The notes under the pieces were generated by a model. The model was given only the letters and a program-made list of their open reading frames with translations. It did no database searches and had not been told where the DNA came from. From Franzmannia pantelleriensis (GTDB lineage Bacteria; Pseudomonadota; Gammaproteobacteria; Pseudomonadales; Halomonadaceae), in contig NZ_FNGH01000001.1 in NCBI RefSeq assembly GCF_900102875.1, forward strand, positions 400,993 through 464,992: 64,000 nt of DNA, given 5' to 3'. The first letter of the stretch is position 1. The number at the start of each line of letters is the position of its first letter. Shown here in pieces: positions 51,969 to 62,718 of the stretch. A program made the position numbers and the translations under genes.

Positions 51969-52732
51969 CAATCGCGCTCCTGCGGGGTCGCTGGCCAACC
52001 GGACAACCCATCCCAATGACACTGGCCTGCCGACTGGCGAATAGCGTCCAGCTTGGCAAAATGTGCCGCCAGCTCGTCATCACCGGGCGCCACGGTGGTC
52101 AACCGGGGGCGCTGGCTCGAGAGTCGACGTATGCCCGCAGAACCACTTGCCTCTCCAGCGTTACCGGCATTATTCGAGGCATCCAGGCTAAGTGCCGTCT
52201 GACCACCGGTCATCGCCAGGTAGACCTCGGCGAGTATCTCGGCATCGAGCAGGGCGCCGTGTAGCACACGCTGAGCGTTGTCGATCTCGTAGCGCTTGCA
52301 CAGGGCGTCGAGATTGTTGCGCTGCCCCGGGTGCAGATCCCGGGCCATCTTCAGCGTATCGAGGATCCCGCAGTGCTCAGCTACCGGCCCCAGCTTCGGC
52401 GACCCGCGCTGGGCGTTGAGCATGCCGAGCTCATGATCGATGAACCCCACGTCGAAGGCCGCGTTATGAATGACCAACTCCGCTCCGACAATAAAGGCCC
52501 AGAAGTCATCGGCAATGTCAGCGAACAGCGGTTCATTGGCGACCCGCTCATTGGTGATGCCGTGGACACCCACTGCCTCGGCCTCGATCTCACGCTGCGG
52601 ATTGATGTATTGATGATAGGTATTACCGGTAAAGCGGCGATTGACCATCTCCACCGCCCCGATCTCGATCAGCCGATGGCCTTCCTTGGGGTCGATGCCG
52701 GTGGTCTCGGTATCCAAAATGATCTGACGCAT
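51968..52732 (-). CDS. dnaQ: DNA polymerase III epsilon subunit
   Basis: 254-residue proofreading 3'-5' exonuclease. ExoI motif is DTETTG with Asp7 and Glu9; ExoII lies in VIHNAAFDVGFIDHE; ExoIII-epsilon has HGALLDAEILAEVYL (His and Asp). The C-terminal low-complexity segment (Asn/Ala/Gly-rich, about 190-215) leads to the alpha-binding tail LAAHFAKLDAIRQ. It is next to rnhA on the same strand (31 bases apart), whereas in E. coli the two are divergent. Confidence 0.96.
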   Translation of the reverse strand: MRQIILDTETTGIDPKEGHRLIEIGAVEMVNRRFTGNTYHQYINPQREIEAEAVGVHGITNERVANEPLFADIADDFWAFIVGAELVIHNAAFDVGFIDHELGMLNAQRGSPKLGPVAEHCGILDTLKMARDLHPGQRNNLDALCKRYEIDNAQRVLHGALLDAEILAEVYLAMTGGQTALSLDASNNAGNAGEASGSAGIRRLSSQRPRLTTVAPGDDELAAHFAKLDAIRQSAGQCHWDGLSGWPATPQERD

Positions 52733-52763
52733 GCGATTCTCTCAACGGGTTGTCGGGCGGCAC

Positions 52764-53213
52764 TCAACTGCCGGCATCGATGGCCTGATTGGCCAGCTGG
52801 TCGGCACGCTCGTTACCGGGATGGCCACTATGCCCCTTGACCCAGTGCCACTCGATACTGTGGCGGTGAGTTTCTGCCAGCAGTTCACGCCACAGCTCGG
52901 CGTTCTTGACCGGCTGCTTGGACGCGGTCTTCCAACCACGTTTCTGCCAACCATGTATCCACTCGGTGATGCCTTTACGCAGGTATTCCGAGTCGGTCCA
53001 GAGTTCGACATGACATGCGCGCTTCAGCTCTCTCAGTGCCATGATGGCCGCCAACAGCTCCATACGATTGTTGGTGGTCCTGGCTTCAAAACCGTTGAGC
53101 GTCTTTTCGTGTTCGCCACTGATCAGTAGCGCCCCCCACCCCCCGGGGCCGGGATTGCCACGGCAGGCGCCGTCGGTATAGATGGTCACGCGGGGCAGTG
53201 CAGTATCACTCAA
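52764..53213 (-). CDS. rnhA: ribonuclease HI
   Basis: 149 residues. The DEDD active site is visible as [16 protein letters not shown] (Asp14), [22 protein letters not shown] and [13 protein letters not shown]. It removes RNA from RNA:DNA hybrids. I chose the TTG at 53213, 7 bases after AGGAAG, giving the sequence [15 protein letters not shown]; the ATG at 53255 lies deep inside the preceding gene. With that start it overlaps the methyltransferase stop by 8 bases (TTGAGTGA). Confidence 0.93.
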   Translation of the reverse strand: MSDTALPRVTIYTDGACRGNPGPGGWGALLISGEHEKTLNGFEARTTNNRMELLAAIMALRELKRACHVELWTDSEYLRKGITEWIHGWQKRGWKTASKQPVKNAELWRELLAETHRHSIEWHWVKGHSGHPGNERADQLANQAIDAGS

Positions 53214-53979
53214 GAGGTGTCTTCCTGTTGGCGTGGCGGCCGACCCGAGTCGCATGACCCAGCGCCGAGCCGCCCAAGGCCCCCTTGAGCGAGAGTCGTG
53301 GTCGCTGAATCTGGGCCCGCTGCTGGCGACGCCGCGCGCGGATCATGAACGTATCACCGAGCGGCAGGTTATGCCGCCGCCCCAGGGTCTCGAGAGTGGC
53401 GTTGCGCGGCAGCCGGCCCGGCAGATGAAAGCCGCAGTAGTCTACCCGCTCGATCTCGAAATCGACAAACGCCAGCCAGTCACGAAGCCGGCCCGGGGTC
53501 CGCCAATGGCCTCGCCACGGCAGCTGCTCACGCCGCCGCGGCAACAGCCGCGACCAGCCCGATACGCCGACCGGATCCCAACCAAAGATGATCAGCTCGC
53601 CGCCGTCGGCAGTGACCCGCGCCGCCTCCTGAAGCACATGATGAGGTTCCGCGACCACTTCCAGCAGATGATGAATCACCACCAGCCGCAGTGAAGCATC
53701 TGGCAGCGGCAGCGCATGCGGCAGGCACACCAAGGTCTCGGGCTGCTCGGCCAACTCGCGGGTTGGCGACCAGCGCAGCGCATGGTGAATCGGCGACATA
53801 TCGCATAGCCTCGGCCCCATGCCCAGTTCCAGGCTGTGCTGTCCATATAACGACTCACACACTGGGCCCAGGCAGGCGCGTTCCGCCTGCCAATGCGCCT
53901 GACCGTCGGGCGTTGACCAGTAGCGTCGACCATCCCGCACCAGCTGCGCCAATGATATCGCCATATCCGAATTTGACAC
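53206..53979 (-). CDS. SAM-dependent methyltransferase, YafS-like
   Basis: 257 residues with a degraded class I fold: [12 protein letters not shown] (motif I position), [51 protein letters not shown] (motifs II-III), and a Phe/Arg-rich C-terminus. The gene order gloB/methyltransferase/rnhA/dnaQ equals gloB-yafS-rnhA-dnaQ of E. coli, which supports a YafS homolog. The substrate is unknown. Start GTG 53979 or ATG 53964. The end overlaps rnhA. It is divergent from gloB. Confidence 0.82.
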   Translation of the reverse strand: MSNSDMAISLAQLVRDGRRYWSTPDGQAHWQAERACLGPVCESLYGQHSLELGMGPRLCDMSPIHHALRWSPTRELAEQPETLVCLPHALPLPDASLRLVVIHHLLEVVAEPHHVLQEAARVTADGGELIIFGWDPVGVSGWSRLLPRRREQLPWRGHWRTPGRLRDWLAFVDFEIERVDYCGFHLPGRLPRNATLETLGRRHNLPLGDTFMIRARRRQQRAQIQRPRLSLKGALGGSALGHATRVGRHANRKTPLE

Positions 53980-54135
53980 TGCCAGAGGTTACCTCCACAG
54001 TAGCTGGTTTTGTAAAGATCCCTGCGCCGAGGCAGCGCTCGATTTGCGGAATTTCTTGCACGTTTCACGACTATAACGTGGGCTGCCTGACGGGTTAAGT
54101 CAGCGATGACAGACCGCCACCGAGGACAGTGACCA

Positions 54136-54903
54136 ATGCTGAGCGTGACACCGATCCCCGCTTTGAGCGACAACTATATCTGGCTCATGCGCCAGGACGA
54201 CTCCAGCAGCATTGCGGTGGTCGACCCTGGCGATGCCACCCCGGTGATCGAACTCATCGAGCGCGAGGGCCTGACCCTCGACACGGTACTGATCACGCAT
54301 CACCACCATGATCACACCGGCGGGCTCGATGAACTCAAGCAGCGCTATCGCCCCCACGTCTACGGCCCGCACAATCCGTCGATCGCCGGCATCGACACCC
54401 CGCTTGCCGATGGCGACCAGTGCAGCGTGCTCGGACGTCGCTTCGAGGTCATCGCCACGCCAGGTCACACCCTGGATCATATCAGCTACTTCGCCGCCGG
54501 TATCCCGGCGCTGCTGCTCTGCGGTGACACCCTGTTCTTCGGCGGTTGCGGCCGACTGTTCGAGGGCACCCCCGAACAGATGCATGACTCGCTTACACGA
54601 CTCGCCGAGCTACCAGACGATACCCTGGTATTTGCCGCCCACGAGTACACGCTGGCCAATCTGCGCTTCGCCAAGGCCGCCGATCCCGGCAATTCACGGC
54701 TCGATGCCGTCATCGCCCAGTGTCAGGCGCTGCGCGATCAGGACCGTCCGACGCTACCGTCTCATCTTGGTACCGAGCGCGAGATCAACCCCTTCCTGCG
54801 CAGCGGCGACGCCGCCCTGCAAGCCAGCGCGGCAGACCACGGAGCAACGGACTCTGCCCTCGCCACCTTCGCCACCCTGCGCGCCTGGAAAGACAACTTC
54901 TGA
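54136..54903 (+). CDS. gloB: hydroxyacylglutathione hydrolase (glyoxalase II)
   Basis: 255-residue metallo-beta-lactamase-fold enzyme that hydrolyses S-lactoylglutathione in methylglyoxal detoxification. The binuclear metal motif THHHHDHTGG covers His55-His60, with further ligands in PGHTLDHIS and LLCGDTLFFGGCGRLFEG, and the C-terminal glutathione-binding HEYTLANLRFA. Its position divergent from yafS-rnhA-dnaQ is the classical one. Confidence 0.96.
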   Translation: MLSVTPIPALSDNYIWLMRQDDSSSIAVVDPGDATPVIELIEREGLTLDTVLITHHHHDHTGGLDELKQRYRPHVYGPHNPSIAGIDTPLADGDQCSVLGRRFEVIATPGHTLDHISYFAAGIPALLLCGDTLFFGGCGRLFEGTPEQMHDSLTRLAELPDDTLVFAAHEYTLANLRFAKAADPGNSRLDAVIAQCQALRDQDRPTLPSHLGTEREINPFLRSGDAALQASAADHGATDSALATFATLRAWKDNF

Positions 54904-54946
54904 TGCTTATGGACGCCGTCATCAGCGCCCCAGAGGACCACCGATC

Positions 54947-56125
54947 ATGACCTATCGAACGACCCGCCGCCTGGCCATCGGCCTGGCGGGAAGTCTACTG
55001 TGCATCACCATCACCCTTAGCGCCGCCGGCGCATCGGCCGAATATCGTGTCGACGAGATTCCACACGGCGTCTCGCCCCCCGAGACACCAGGACTCAACT
55101 TCTGGCACGCCCTGGCACTCAAGCCGGCGACCCCGCAAGACGCCTGGACGCGCCTGCGCGACAGCTTCGAGTGGCAGCAAGGGCACCATGACCCGCGCGT
55201 TGATGAGTGGATCGAGTACTATCGATCCAGCCCGGAAAACGTCGTCGAAATCACCGAGCGTGCGCGCCCCTGGCTGCACTGGATCACCGAACAGGTCGAG
55301 GCCCGCGGCTTGCCCGGCGAACTGGCATTGATCCCCTTCGTCGAGAGTTCCTTTGATCCTGCCGCCCGCAGTCATCGCGGTGCCAGCGGTCTGTGGCAGT
55401 TCATGCCCGGCACCGGCGATGCCCTGGGTCTTCCACGCAACGGCGCCTACGACGGTCGCCTCGACGTAGTAGCCTCCACCCGCGCGGCGCTGGACTACCT
55501 CGAACAGCAAGCCGAGCAGTGGTACGAGGGCGACCTCGAGCTGTCACTGGCGGCTTACAACGCCGGCGCCGGCACGGTCAACAACGCCCGTCGCGCCGCT
55601 GCCGCTCGCGGTGAGCCCGACGACTACTGGCATCTGCGTCTGCCCACCGAAACCATGAACTACGTGCCCAAGCTGCTGGCCATCGCCCGCATCATCGATG
55701 ATCCCGAGCAGTACGCCATCGAGCTGCCCGATATCGAGGATGCCCCGGCCTTTGCCAAGGTCGATATCGAGCAGCCCGTCGATCTGGGGCGCGCCGCCGA
55801 ACTCGCCAACATCAATCGTGAGGAGCTTCAGGCGCTCAATCCCGGTTTACTGCAGGGCACCATTTCGCCCAACCATTCGCCCGTACTGCTGGTTCCCGTC
55901 GACCACCAGGAGGACCTCATTGCCGGCCTCGACAGCATTGCCCCGGGCAACGCTCCCGCAGGCTGGGAACAGTACGTGGTGCGCCGCGGTGACAGCCTGT
56001 CGACGATCGCCTCGCGGTTTGGCGCCAGCGTCGCTGAACTACGCGATTACAACGGCCTCAACGGCGACGTAATTCGTGAAGGCCAGGCGCTGCAGGTCCC
56101 CCAGAGCACCCTGGCCGCCAACTGA
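54947..56125 (+). CDS. mltD: membrane-bound lytic transglycosylase D
   Basis: 392 residues from MTYRTTRRLAIGLAG (ATG 54947, GAGGA upstream) with a signal peptide (1-31). No lipobox Cys is obvious, unlike E. coli MltD. The SLT domain has the catalytic Glu133 in PFVESSFDP and the GASGLWQFMPGTG and LSLAAYNAGAGTVN motifs. A degenerate LysM (about 271-315) and one clear C-terminal LysM (about 343-387, VRRGDSLSTIASRFG) bind peptidoglycan. It cleaves the glycan backbone to 1,6-anhydro-muropeptides. Follows gloB by 43 bases, as gloB-mltD lie in E. coli. Confidence 0.93.
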   Translation: MTYRTTRRLAIGLAGSLLCITITLSAAGASAEYRVDEIPHGVSPPETPGLNFWHALALKPATPQDAWTRLRDSFEWQQGHHDPRVDEWIEYYRSSPENVVEITERARPWLHWITEQVEARGLPGELALIPFVESSFDPAARSHRGASGLWQFMPGTGDALGLPRNGAYDGRLDVVASTRAALDYLEQQAEQWYEGDLELSLAAYNAGAGTVNNARRAAAARGEPDDYWHLRLPTETMNYVPKLLAIARIIDDPEQYAIELPDIEDAPAFAKVDIEQPVDLGRAAELANINREELQALNPGLLQGTISPNHSPVLLVPVDHQEDLIAGLDSIAPGNAPAGWEQYVVRRGDSLSTIASRFGASVAELRDYNGLNGDVIREGQALQVPQSTLAAN

Positions 56126-56300
56126 GCGCGGCCCATATCGGGCGCCACGGCTCGCCCCGCCAGCAGGGTTGAAAGGCGTTGGGCCGGGGGAGTTGTCAAA
56201 CCCTCGAGCGACTGACACCTTAACGGTATGCTACTGCCACGGTCGGCGGCAGCGGTGCAGCCGCGCCGTGCCGGCTTCTGATATGCCCAAGGATGTCTCG

Positions 56301-58244
56301 ATGTCGATCGCCCTGCTAGGTCGCCTTTCTGCGCGCTCAAGGTTGGTAGCAAGTCTGTGCGTGATGACGCTGGCACTCGCTCCCCAGGCCAATGCCGAGC
56401 TACCCGGCGCCCCAACCGATGCCCCGCCGGCCACCGACGAGTCTGCGTCGCCGCTCGATGCAGAACCGGGCGACCTGCCCGAGACCGACCAGGTCGCCAC
56501 CGTGCATGGCCTGGCACTCTACGATGCGCCCGAACTGCCCGAAGACTTCAGCCACTTTCCTCACGTCAATCCCGAAGCACCCAAAGGGGGGAGCCTGACC
56601 CGCGCGGCGGTCGGCTCGAGCTTCGACTCGACCAACCCCTTCATCATCCGTGGCACCGCGGCGATCGGCATCTCGCAGATCTACGACACCCTGCTCGAAG
56701 CCAATCCCAATGAGCCCTTCAGTCTCTACGGCCTGCTCGCCGAGGGCATTCGCCTCGACCCCGAGCGCTATTGGGTGGAGTTCGACATGCGCCGTGAGGC
56801 ACGCTTCCATGACGGCGAGCCGGTCACCGCCGAGGACGTTGCCTACAGCTTCCAGCTACTGATCGAGGAGGGTAATCCCTTCTATAGCGGCTACTACGCC
56901 GAGGTACAGAGCGTCGAGGCCATCGACGACTACACCGTGCGTTTCGAGTTTTCGAGCAACGATTCGCGCGAGCTACCGCTGATCGTCGGCCAACTGCCGG
57001 TACTGCCCAAGCACTACTGGGAAGAGCGCGACTTCAGCGCCCCGACCCTGGCCCGCCACCCAGGCTCCGGGCCATACCGGATCGGCGACGTCCAACCCGG
57101 CCGCAGCATCACCTATGTTCGCGCTGACGACTACTGGGGGCGCGACCTGCCGGTCAATCGCGGACGCTACAACATCGACCGCCTCATCTACGACTACTAT
57201 CGCGATCGCGACATCGCCTGGGAAGCCTTCAAGGCCGGGGTGATGGACTACCGCACCGACGCCCGCGCGGCCACCTGGGCCATCGGCTACGACTTCCCTG
57301 CCTACCGTGACGGTCTGGTCAAGCGACTGACGATTCCCGACGTCAACCCCTCGGTGATGCAGGCCTTCGTGTTCAACCTGCGCCGCGACAAGTTCAGCGA
57401 CCCGCGGGTCCGCGAGGCACTCTCCCTGACCTTCGACTTCCCGTGGCTGAACGCCAACATCTTCTACGACACCTATAAACGCACCGAGAGTTTCTTCCAG
57501 AACTCCGAGATGGCTGCGGAGGGCCTGCCCAGCGAAGCCGAGCTCGCGCTGCTCGAGCCGTTCCGGGATCAACTGCCGGACCGCCTGTTCGAGGAGCCGG
57601 TACCCATTGAGCACCCCGACAACCTGCGCGAACGCCTACGCCTGGCCCTCGAACTACTCCGCGAGGCCGGCTACGAGGTCGAAGATGGCGTATTGCGCCA
57701 TGCCGACAGCGGCCGCCCACTGAGCATCGAAGTGCTGCTCTTCGATAGCGGGCTCGAGCGTGTGGTACAACCCATGCTGCGCAATATGGCCCGCCTCGGC
57801 GTGCAGAGTTCGATCCGCATCGTCGATATCAACCAGTACCTCAACCGCCTGCGCAGCTTCGACTTCGACATGACCACCGCGCACTTCCCGCAGTCCAACA
57901 ACCCCGGCAACGAACAGCGGGACATGTGGACCAGCGCGGTCGCCGAGACACCCCAGAGCCGTAACCTGATGGGCCTCCAGCACCCGGTGGTCGATGAACT
58001 GGTCGAGCAGCTGATACGTGCCGACAGCCGCGAGACGCTCAACGTCACGGCTCGCGCCCTTGACCGTGTGCTGCTGTGGCACTTCGCGATGATTCCCCAC
58101 TATCATTCCGGCGAGACGCGTATCGCCGTGTGGGACAAGTTCGACTGGCCGGAGCCCTACCCCGAATATGGCATGGATCTGGATGCCTGGTGGGTGGATG
58201 CCGAACGTGAAGCCGAGATCAACCGTCGCGTGCGCCGTCGCTGA
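56301..58244 (+). CDS. yejA: YejA-type periplasmic oligopeptide-binding protein
   Basis: 647-residue family-5 solute-binding protein. The start at [13 protein letters not shown] (ATG 56301) lies 7 bases after AAGGA and gives a good signal peptide ending near QANAEL. Residues 30-65 are Ala/Pro/Glu-rich, then the fold begins [23 protein letters not shown], the YejA-type opening. YejABEF imports microcin C-like and other peptides in E. coli. It heads a four-gene operon; yejB follows 26 bases later. Confidence 0.93.
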   Translation: MSIALLGRLSARSRLVASLCVMTLALAPQANAELPGAPTDAPPATDESASPLDAEPGDLPETDQVATVHGLALYDAPELPEDFSHFPHVNPEAPKGGSLTRAAVGSSFDSTNPFIIRGTAAIGISQIYDTLLEANPNEPFSLYGLLAEGIRLDPERYWVEFDMRREARFHDGEPVTAEDVAYSFQLLIEEGNPFYSGYYAEVQSVEAIDDYTVRFEFSSNDSRELPLIVGQLPVLPKHYWEERDFSAPTLARHPGSGPYRIGDVQPGRSITYVRADDYWGRDLPVNRGRYNIDRLIYDYYRDRDIAWEAFKAGVMDYRTDARAATWAIGYDFPAYRDGLVKRLTIPDVNPSVMQAFVFNLRRDKFSDPRVREALSLTFDFPWLNANIFYDTYKRTESFFQNSEMAAEGLPSEAELALLEPFRDQLPDRLFEEPVPIEHPDNLRERLRLALELLREAGYEVEDGVLRHADSGRPLSIEVLLFDSGLERVVQPMLRNMARLGVQSSIRIVDINQYLNRLRSFDFDMTTAHFPQSNNPGNEQRDMWTSAVAETPQSRNLMGLQHPVVDELVEQLIRADSRETLNVTARALDRVLLWHFAMIPHYHSGETRIAVWDKFDWPEPYPEYGMDLDAWWVDAEREAEINRRVRRR

Positions 58245-58270
58245 CGCAACGCCTACCGGAAGGATGCCTC

Positions 58271-59344
58271 GTGGCTAGCTATACACTACGCCGACTGCTG
58301 CTGATGATCCCCACCCTGCTGGGCATCATGCTGCTCAACTTCATCATCGTGCAGGCCGCCCCCGGCGGCCCCATCGACCAGATGCTGGCACGTTTCGAAG
58401 GCGTCGACAGCATGGCCAGTACGCGCCTCGATGTGGGGGGTGCCGAAGTCGTCACCCGCGACGAGTCGCGTGGCGCCCGCGGCATCGACCCGCGCTTCAT
58501 CGAACAGCTCGAAGCACAGTTCGGCTTCGACCAGCCGGCCCACGTGCGTTTCGTCGGCATGCTGCGCGATTACGCCACTTTCGATTTCGGCAACAGCTTC
58601 TTCCGTGACCGACCGGTAGTAGCGCTGATGATCGAGCGCCTCCCGGTGTCGATCTCGCTGGGCCTGTGGACCACGCTGCTGGTGTATCTGATCTCGATCC
58701 CCCTGGGCATTCGCAAGGCGCTGCACCACGGCTCGCGCTTCGACGTCTGGACCTCCGGACTGGTGATCGTCGGCTACGCCATCCCCGGCTTCCTGTTCGC
58801 CATTCTACTGATCGTGCTATTCGCCGGCGGAAGCTACTGGGACCTGTTTCCACTGCGCGGCTTGACCTCACCGGACTTTGACGAGCTATCGACGTGGGGC
58901 AAGATAAAAGACTATTTCTGGCACATCACCCTACCGGTCGTGGCCATGACCATCGGCAGCTTCGCCACACTCACCATGCTGACCAAGAACAGCTTTCTCG
59001 ACGAAATCCACAAGCAGTACGTGCTGACGGCCCGAGCCAAGGGCGCCAGCGACCGCCGCACCCTCTACGGCCACGTGTTCCGCAACGCCATGCTGATCAT
59101 CATCGCCGGGCTCCCCGGAGCGTTGATCACGATTTTCTTCACCGGCTCGCTACTGATCGAGGTGATCTTCTCCCTCGAGGGCCTTGGTCTGCTCGGCTTC
59201 GAGGCGGTCATGCAGCGCGACTACCCGGTGATCTTCGGCACCCTCTACCTGTATACCCTGATCGGCCTGATCCTCAAGTTGATCTCCGACCTGACCTATG
59301 TGTGGGTCGACCCACGTATCGATTTCGAGACCCGGGAGTCCTGA
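58271..59344 (+). CDS. yejB: YejB-type peptide ABC transporter permease
   Basis: 357-residue BPD_transp_1 permease with an N-terminal helix and a long YejB-typical periplasmic loop (about 30-100), then five more helices. The EAA loop reads [23 protein letters not shown], contacting the ATPase. It starts at a GTG (58271) 6 bases after AAGGA. Four bases separate it from yejE. Confidence 0.94.
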   Translation: MASYTLRRLLLMIPTLLGIMLLNFIIVQAAPGGPIDQMLARFEGVDSMASTRLDVGGAEVVTRDESRGARGIDPRFIEQLEAQFGFDQPAHVRFVGMLRDYATFDFGNSFFRDRPVVALMIERLPVSISLGLWTTLLVYLISIPLGIRKALHHGSRFDVWTSGLVIVGYAIPGFLFAILLIVLFAGGSYWDLFPLRGLTSPDFDELSTWGKIKDYFWHITLPVVAMTIGSFATLTMLTKNSFLDEIHKQYVLTARAKGASDRRTLYGHVFRNAMLIIIAGLPGALITIFFTGSLLIEVIFSLEGLGLLGFEAVMQRDYPVIFGTLYLYTLIGLILKLISDLTYVWVDPRIDFETRES

Positions 59345-59348
59345 GCCG

Positions 59349-60428
59349 ATGTCACTACTCTCCCCCCAGTTCTCGCCGATCACCCGTCGTCGACTCGAGG
59401 TGTTTCGCAGCAATGGCCGCGCCCGGATATCGCTGTGGATCTTCATGGCGCTATTCGTGGTCAGCCTGTTTGCCGAGCTGATCGCCAACGACAAGCCACT
59501 GGTCATGCAGTACGACGGCCAGTGGTACGTGCCGCTGCTGGTCGACTACCCAGAAACCGAGTTTGGCGGTTTTCTGCCCACCCGTACCGACTACCACGAT
59601 CCCTTCGTGCAGCAGCAGATCGCCGATAACGGCTGGGCGCTGTGGCCGCCTATTCCCTACTCCTACCAGACCCTGGATATGCAGATGATGCGCCCCTCGC
59701 CGGCGTCGCCGGATGCCAAGCACTGGCTGGGCACCGACGATCAGGGCCGCGACGTGCTAGCCAGGGTGATCTACGGCTTTCGCCTGTCGGTGGCCTTCGC
59801 GCTGGTGCTGACCGCAGGCTCGCTGGTCGCGGGAGTCGTGATCGGTGGCATCCAAGGGTATTTCGGCGGTAAGACCGATCTAATCGGCCAGCGACTCACC
59901 GAAATCTGGTCAGGGCTGCCGGTGCTGTTTCTGCTGATCATCCTGGCCAGCTTCGTGCAGCCCGGCTTCTGGTGGCTGCTGGGCATCATGCTGCTGTTCT
60001 CCTGGCTGGGTCTGGTCGACGTGGTGCGCGCCGAGTTCCTGCGCGCGCGTAACCTGGAGTACGTGCGCGCCGCCAAGGCCATGGGGCTGCCGTCGCACCT
60101 GATCATGTGGCGCCACGTGCTGCCCAACGCCATGGTTGCCACCCTGACCTTCGTGCCGTTCCTGTTCACCGGCGCCATCACTACCCTCACCGCCCTCGAC
60201 TTCCTGGGCTTCGGCCTGCCGCCTGGGGCGCCGTCGCTGGGCGAGCTGGTGGCCCAGGGCAAGAACAACCTACACGCGCCCTGGCTGGGCATCACCGCTT
60301 TCGTCAGCTTGTCGCTGATGCTTTCACTCCTGGTGTTCATCGGGGAGGGCCTCCGCGACGCCTTTGACCCGCGCCACATTCAGCACGCCAACAGCACTGA
60401 CACAAGGACGCCGGCCCATGCCCCATGA
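59349..60428 (+). CDS. yejE: YejE-type peptide ABC transporter permease
   Basis: 359 residues from MSLLSPQFSPITRRRLEVF (ATG 59349). The N-terminal OppC-like segment, the long periplasmic loop of YejE (PLVMQYDGQWYVPLLVDYPE) and the DDQGRDVLARVIYGFRLS region precede the EAA loop VRAAKAMGLPSHLIMWRHVLPN. It pairs with YejB. Its stop overlaps the yejF start by 11 bases. Confidence 0.94.
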   Translation: MSLLSPQFSPITRRRLEVFRSNGRARISLWIFMALFVVSLFAELIANDKPLVMQYDGQWYVPLLVDYPETEFGGFLPTRTDYHDPFVQQQIADNGWALWPPIPYSYQTLDMQMMRPSPASPDAKHWLGTDDQGRDVLARVIYGFRLSVAFALVLTAGSLVAGVVIGGIQGYFGGKTDLIGQRLTEIWSGLPVLFLLIILASFVQPGFWWLLGIMLLFSWLGLVDVVRAEFLRARNLEYVRAAKAMGLPSHLIMWRHVLPNAMVATLTFVPFLFTGAITTLTALDFLGFGLPPGAPSLGELVAQGKNNLHAPWLGITAFVSLSLMLSLLVFIGEGLRDAFDPRHIQHANSTDTRTPAHAP

Positions 60429-62007
60429 CACCCTGTTGCGCCTCGATGAGCTGAGCATCGCCTTCGACGACGTCACCGTGGTCGACCGGCTGAACCTCGA
60501 GATCCACCGTGGCGAAACCCTGGCGCTGGTCGGCGAGTCCGGCTCTGGCAAGTCAGTCAGTGCGCTGGGGGCCATGCATCTGCTGCCGCCCAATGCCCGC
60601 ATCAGCGGCGGGCACTTTCTTGGCGATACCGATCTCGCGCGTATCAAGCCGCGTGAATGGCAGGGACTGCGCGGCAATCGCGTGGGCTTCATCTTCCAGG
60701 AGCCGATGACGTCGCTGAACCCTCTGCACACCGTCGCCCGCCAGATCGGTGAGACGCTGCGACTGCATCAGGGGCTCTCCGGGCGCGCCGCCCGGTCACG
60801 CTGCCGCGAGCTGCTCGAGCAGGTCAAGCTGCCACGCCCCGACGAACTGCTCGACGCCTGGCCGCATCAGCTCTCCGGCGGCCAACGGCAACGGGTGATG
60901 ATCGCCATGGCGATTGCCAACAACCCCGAGTTGCTGATTGCCGACGAACCGACCACCGCGCTGGATGTCACCGTCCAGCAGGAGATTCTGGCGCTGCTCG
61001 CCGAACTGCGCGACCACCACGGCATGGGCATGCTGTTCATCACCCACGACCTCAACCTGGTGCGTCGCCACGCCGACCGCGTGTGCGTGCTCTACCAGGG
61101 CCAGGAACAGGAAACCGGCCCGGTCGCCGAGGTCTTCAGCCAGCCGCGCAGTGCCTATACACGCACCCTGCTGGGAGCCGTACCCGAAGGGCGCCCGGCG
61201 CCCGCCGGCAGCCAGCCGCTGCTCAGTGCCGACCGACTCAGCGTTGCGTTCACGCGTCCCAAGCGGCTGTTCTCACGACGCCCGCCGCCGTTCGTGGCGG
61301 TGCAACCGCTGTCGCTGCGGTTGGCCAGAGGCGAGACCCTGGGCATCGTCGGCGAGTCCGGCTCGGGCAAGACCACCCTGGCCATGGCACTGCTGCGTCT
61401 CGCCCCCAGCCAGGGCGAGGTCGTCTTCGCCGACGAGCGACTCGACCGTCTCAGTGGCAACGACCTGCGCCGCAGGCGGCGGCGCTTCCAGGTGGTCTTC
61501 CAGGACCCCTACGGCTCGCTTTCACCGCGTCTACCGGTGGCGGAGATCATCAGCGAGGGGCTGCGCTTTCATCAGCCCAAGCTGAGTGACGACGAGGTCG
61601 AGCAGCGCGTCCAGGCCACGCTCAAGGAGGTCGGCCTGCCGGCGGACTGTGCCGCCCGCTACCCCCACGAGTTCTCCGGCGGTCAGCGACAGCGCATCGC
61701 CGTCGCCCGGGCGATCATTCTCGAGCCCGAGCTGGTGGTACTCGACGAGCCAACCTCGGCGCTGGATCGCACCGTCCAAAAACAGCTGGTAGAACTGTTG
61801 CGTGACCTTCAGGCTCGCCGCGGATTGAGCTACCTGTTCATCAGCCATGACCTGGCGGTGGTCAGGGCCGTGGCCCACCGAGTGATGGTGCTCAAGGAGG
61901 GCGAGGTAGTTGAACAAGGCAGCTGCGAGCAGGTGCTCGCAGCTCCTCAGCATCCCTATACCCAGGCGCTGATAGCCGCAGCCGGCCTCGATAAATCGCT
62001 GGCTTAG
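60418..62007 (+). CDS. yejF: YejF-type double ATPase of the peptide ABC transporter
   Basis: 529 residues with two ABC domains. First: Walker A GESGSGKS at 39-46, signature [16 protein letters not shown], Walker [13 protein letters not shown]. Second: Walker [10 protein letters not shown] (about 315), signature [15 protein letters not shown], Walker [12 protein letters not shown]. The layout equals E. coli YejF (529 residues). Start ATG 60418 with AAGGA upstream, inside the end of yejE. It powers the YejBE permease. Confidence 0.95.
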   Translation: MPHDTLLRLDELSIAFDDVTVVDRLNLEIHRGETLALVGESGSGKSVSALGAMHLLPPNARISGGHFLGDTDLARIKPREWQGLRGNRVGFIFQEPMTSLNPLHTVARQIGETLRLHQGLSGRAARSRCRELLEQVKLPRPDELLDAWPHQLSGGQRQRVMIAMAIANNPELLIADEPTTALDVTVQQEILALLAELRDHHGMGMLFITHDLNLVRRHADRVCVLYQGQEQETGPVAEVFSQPRSAYTRTLLGAVPEGRPAPAGSQPLLSADRLSVAFTRPKRLFSRRPPPFVAVQPLSLRLARGETLGIVGESGSGKTTLAMALLRLAPSQGEVVFADERLDRLSGNDLRRRRRRFQVVFQDPYGSLSPRLPVAEIISEGLRFHQPKLSDDEVEQRVQATLKEVGLPADCAARYPHEFSGGQRQRIAVARAIILEPELVVLDEPTSALDRTVQKQLVELLRDLQARRGLSYLFISHDLAVVRAVAHRVMVLKEGEVVEQGSCEQVLAAPQHPYTQALIAAAGLDKSLA

Positions 62008-62019
62008 CAGGACAACTGG

Positions 62020-62718
62020 CTAGAAAGCCGCGACCTCATCACGCGTCAGCTCGCGCCACTCTCCCGGTGCCAGCTCGCCCAGCGTCAGCGGCCCCACCGA
62101 CTCGCGATGCAGCGTCTCCACGTGGTTGCCAATGGCGGCGAACATACGCTTGACCTGATGATACTTGCCTTCATAGAGGGTCAGCTCGGCCTCACGCGGC
62201 CCGCGCATGTCAAGCTCGGCCGGACGCGTCGGCTTGTCCTCAGCGTCCAGCATCACGCCGTCAGCAAAGCGGCGCTGCGCCTCGACCAGCGCCTCCCCCT
62301 CCAGCGGCTCGCTTAGCCCAACCCGGTAGACCTTACCGCAGCGGCGTTTGGGTGACGTCACACGGTGCGACCATTGACCGTCATCGCTTAGCAACACCAG
62401 TCCTGTGGTATCCACGTCCAAGCGTCCCACCGTCTGCAAGCGCTCGACATTGGGCAGCGCGATCAGCTCGCGCACCAACGGATAGAGGCCGCGACGCGCG
62501 CTGCACTCCACCCCCGCCGGTTTGTTGAGCATCACGTAGCGCATTCCCACCAGCACCAATGGCTGCCCCAGCCAGCGCACCTCGCTGTCGGCATCGACCT
62601 GGGTGGCCGGGTTCTTGGTCACCTGGCCATCGACGCTGACCTCCTCACGATGCAGCGCCTTCTTGGCCAGGCTGCGAGTCAGGTCGGTGGTATCGGCGAG
62701 GAACTTGTCGAGGCGCAT
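62020..62718 (-). CDS. rsuA: 16S rRNA pseudouridine(516) synthase
   Basis: 232 residues. An S4 RNA-binding domain (1-50, MRLDKFLADTTDLTRSLAKKAL) precedes the RsuA catalytic domain with GRLDVDTTGLVLLSDDGQW, nucleophile Asp101, and the KYHQVKRMFAAIGNHV motif specific to RsuA. It modifies U516 of 16S rRNA. Its ATG shares a base with the yafV stop (TGATG), so the two form a coupled pair; yejF converges with 12 bases between. Confidence 0.95.
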   Translation of the reverse strand: MRLDKFLADTTDLTRSLAKKALHREEVSVDGQVTKNPATQVDADSEVRWLGQPLVLVGMRYVMLNKPAGVECSARRGLYPLVRELIALPNVERLQTVGRLDVDTTGLVLLSDDGQWSHRVTSPKRRCGKVYRVGLSEPLEGEALVEAQRRFADGVMLDAEDKPTRPAELDMRGPREAELTLYEGKYHQVKRMFAAIGNHVETLHRESVGPLTLGELAPGEWRELTRDEVAAF

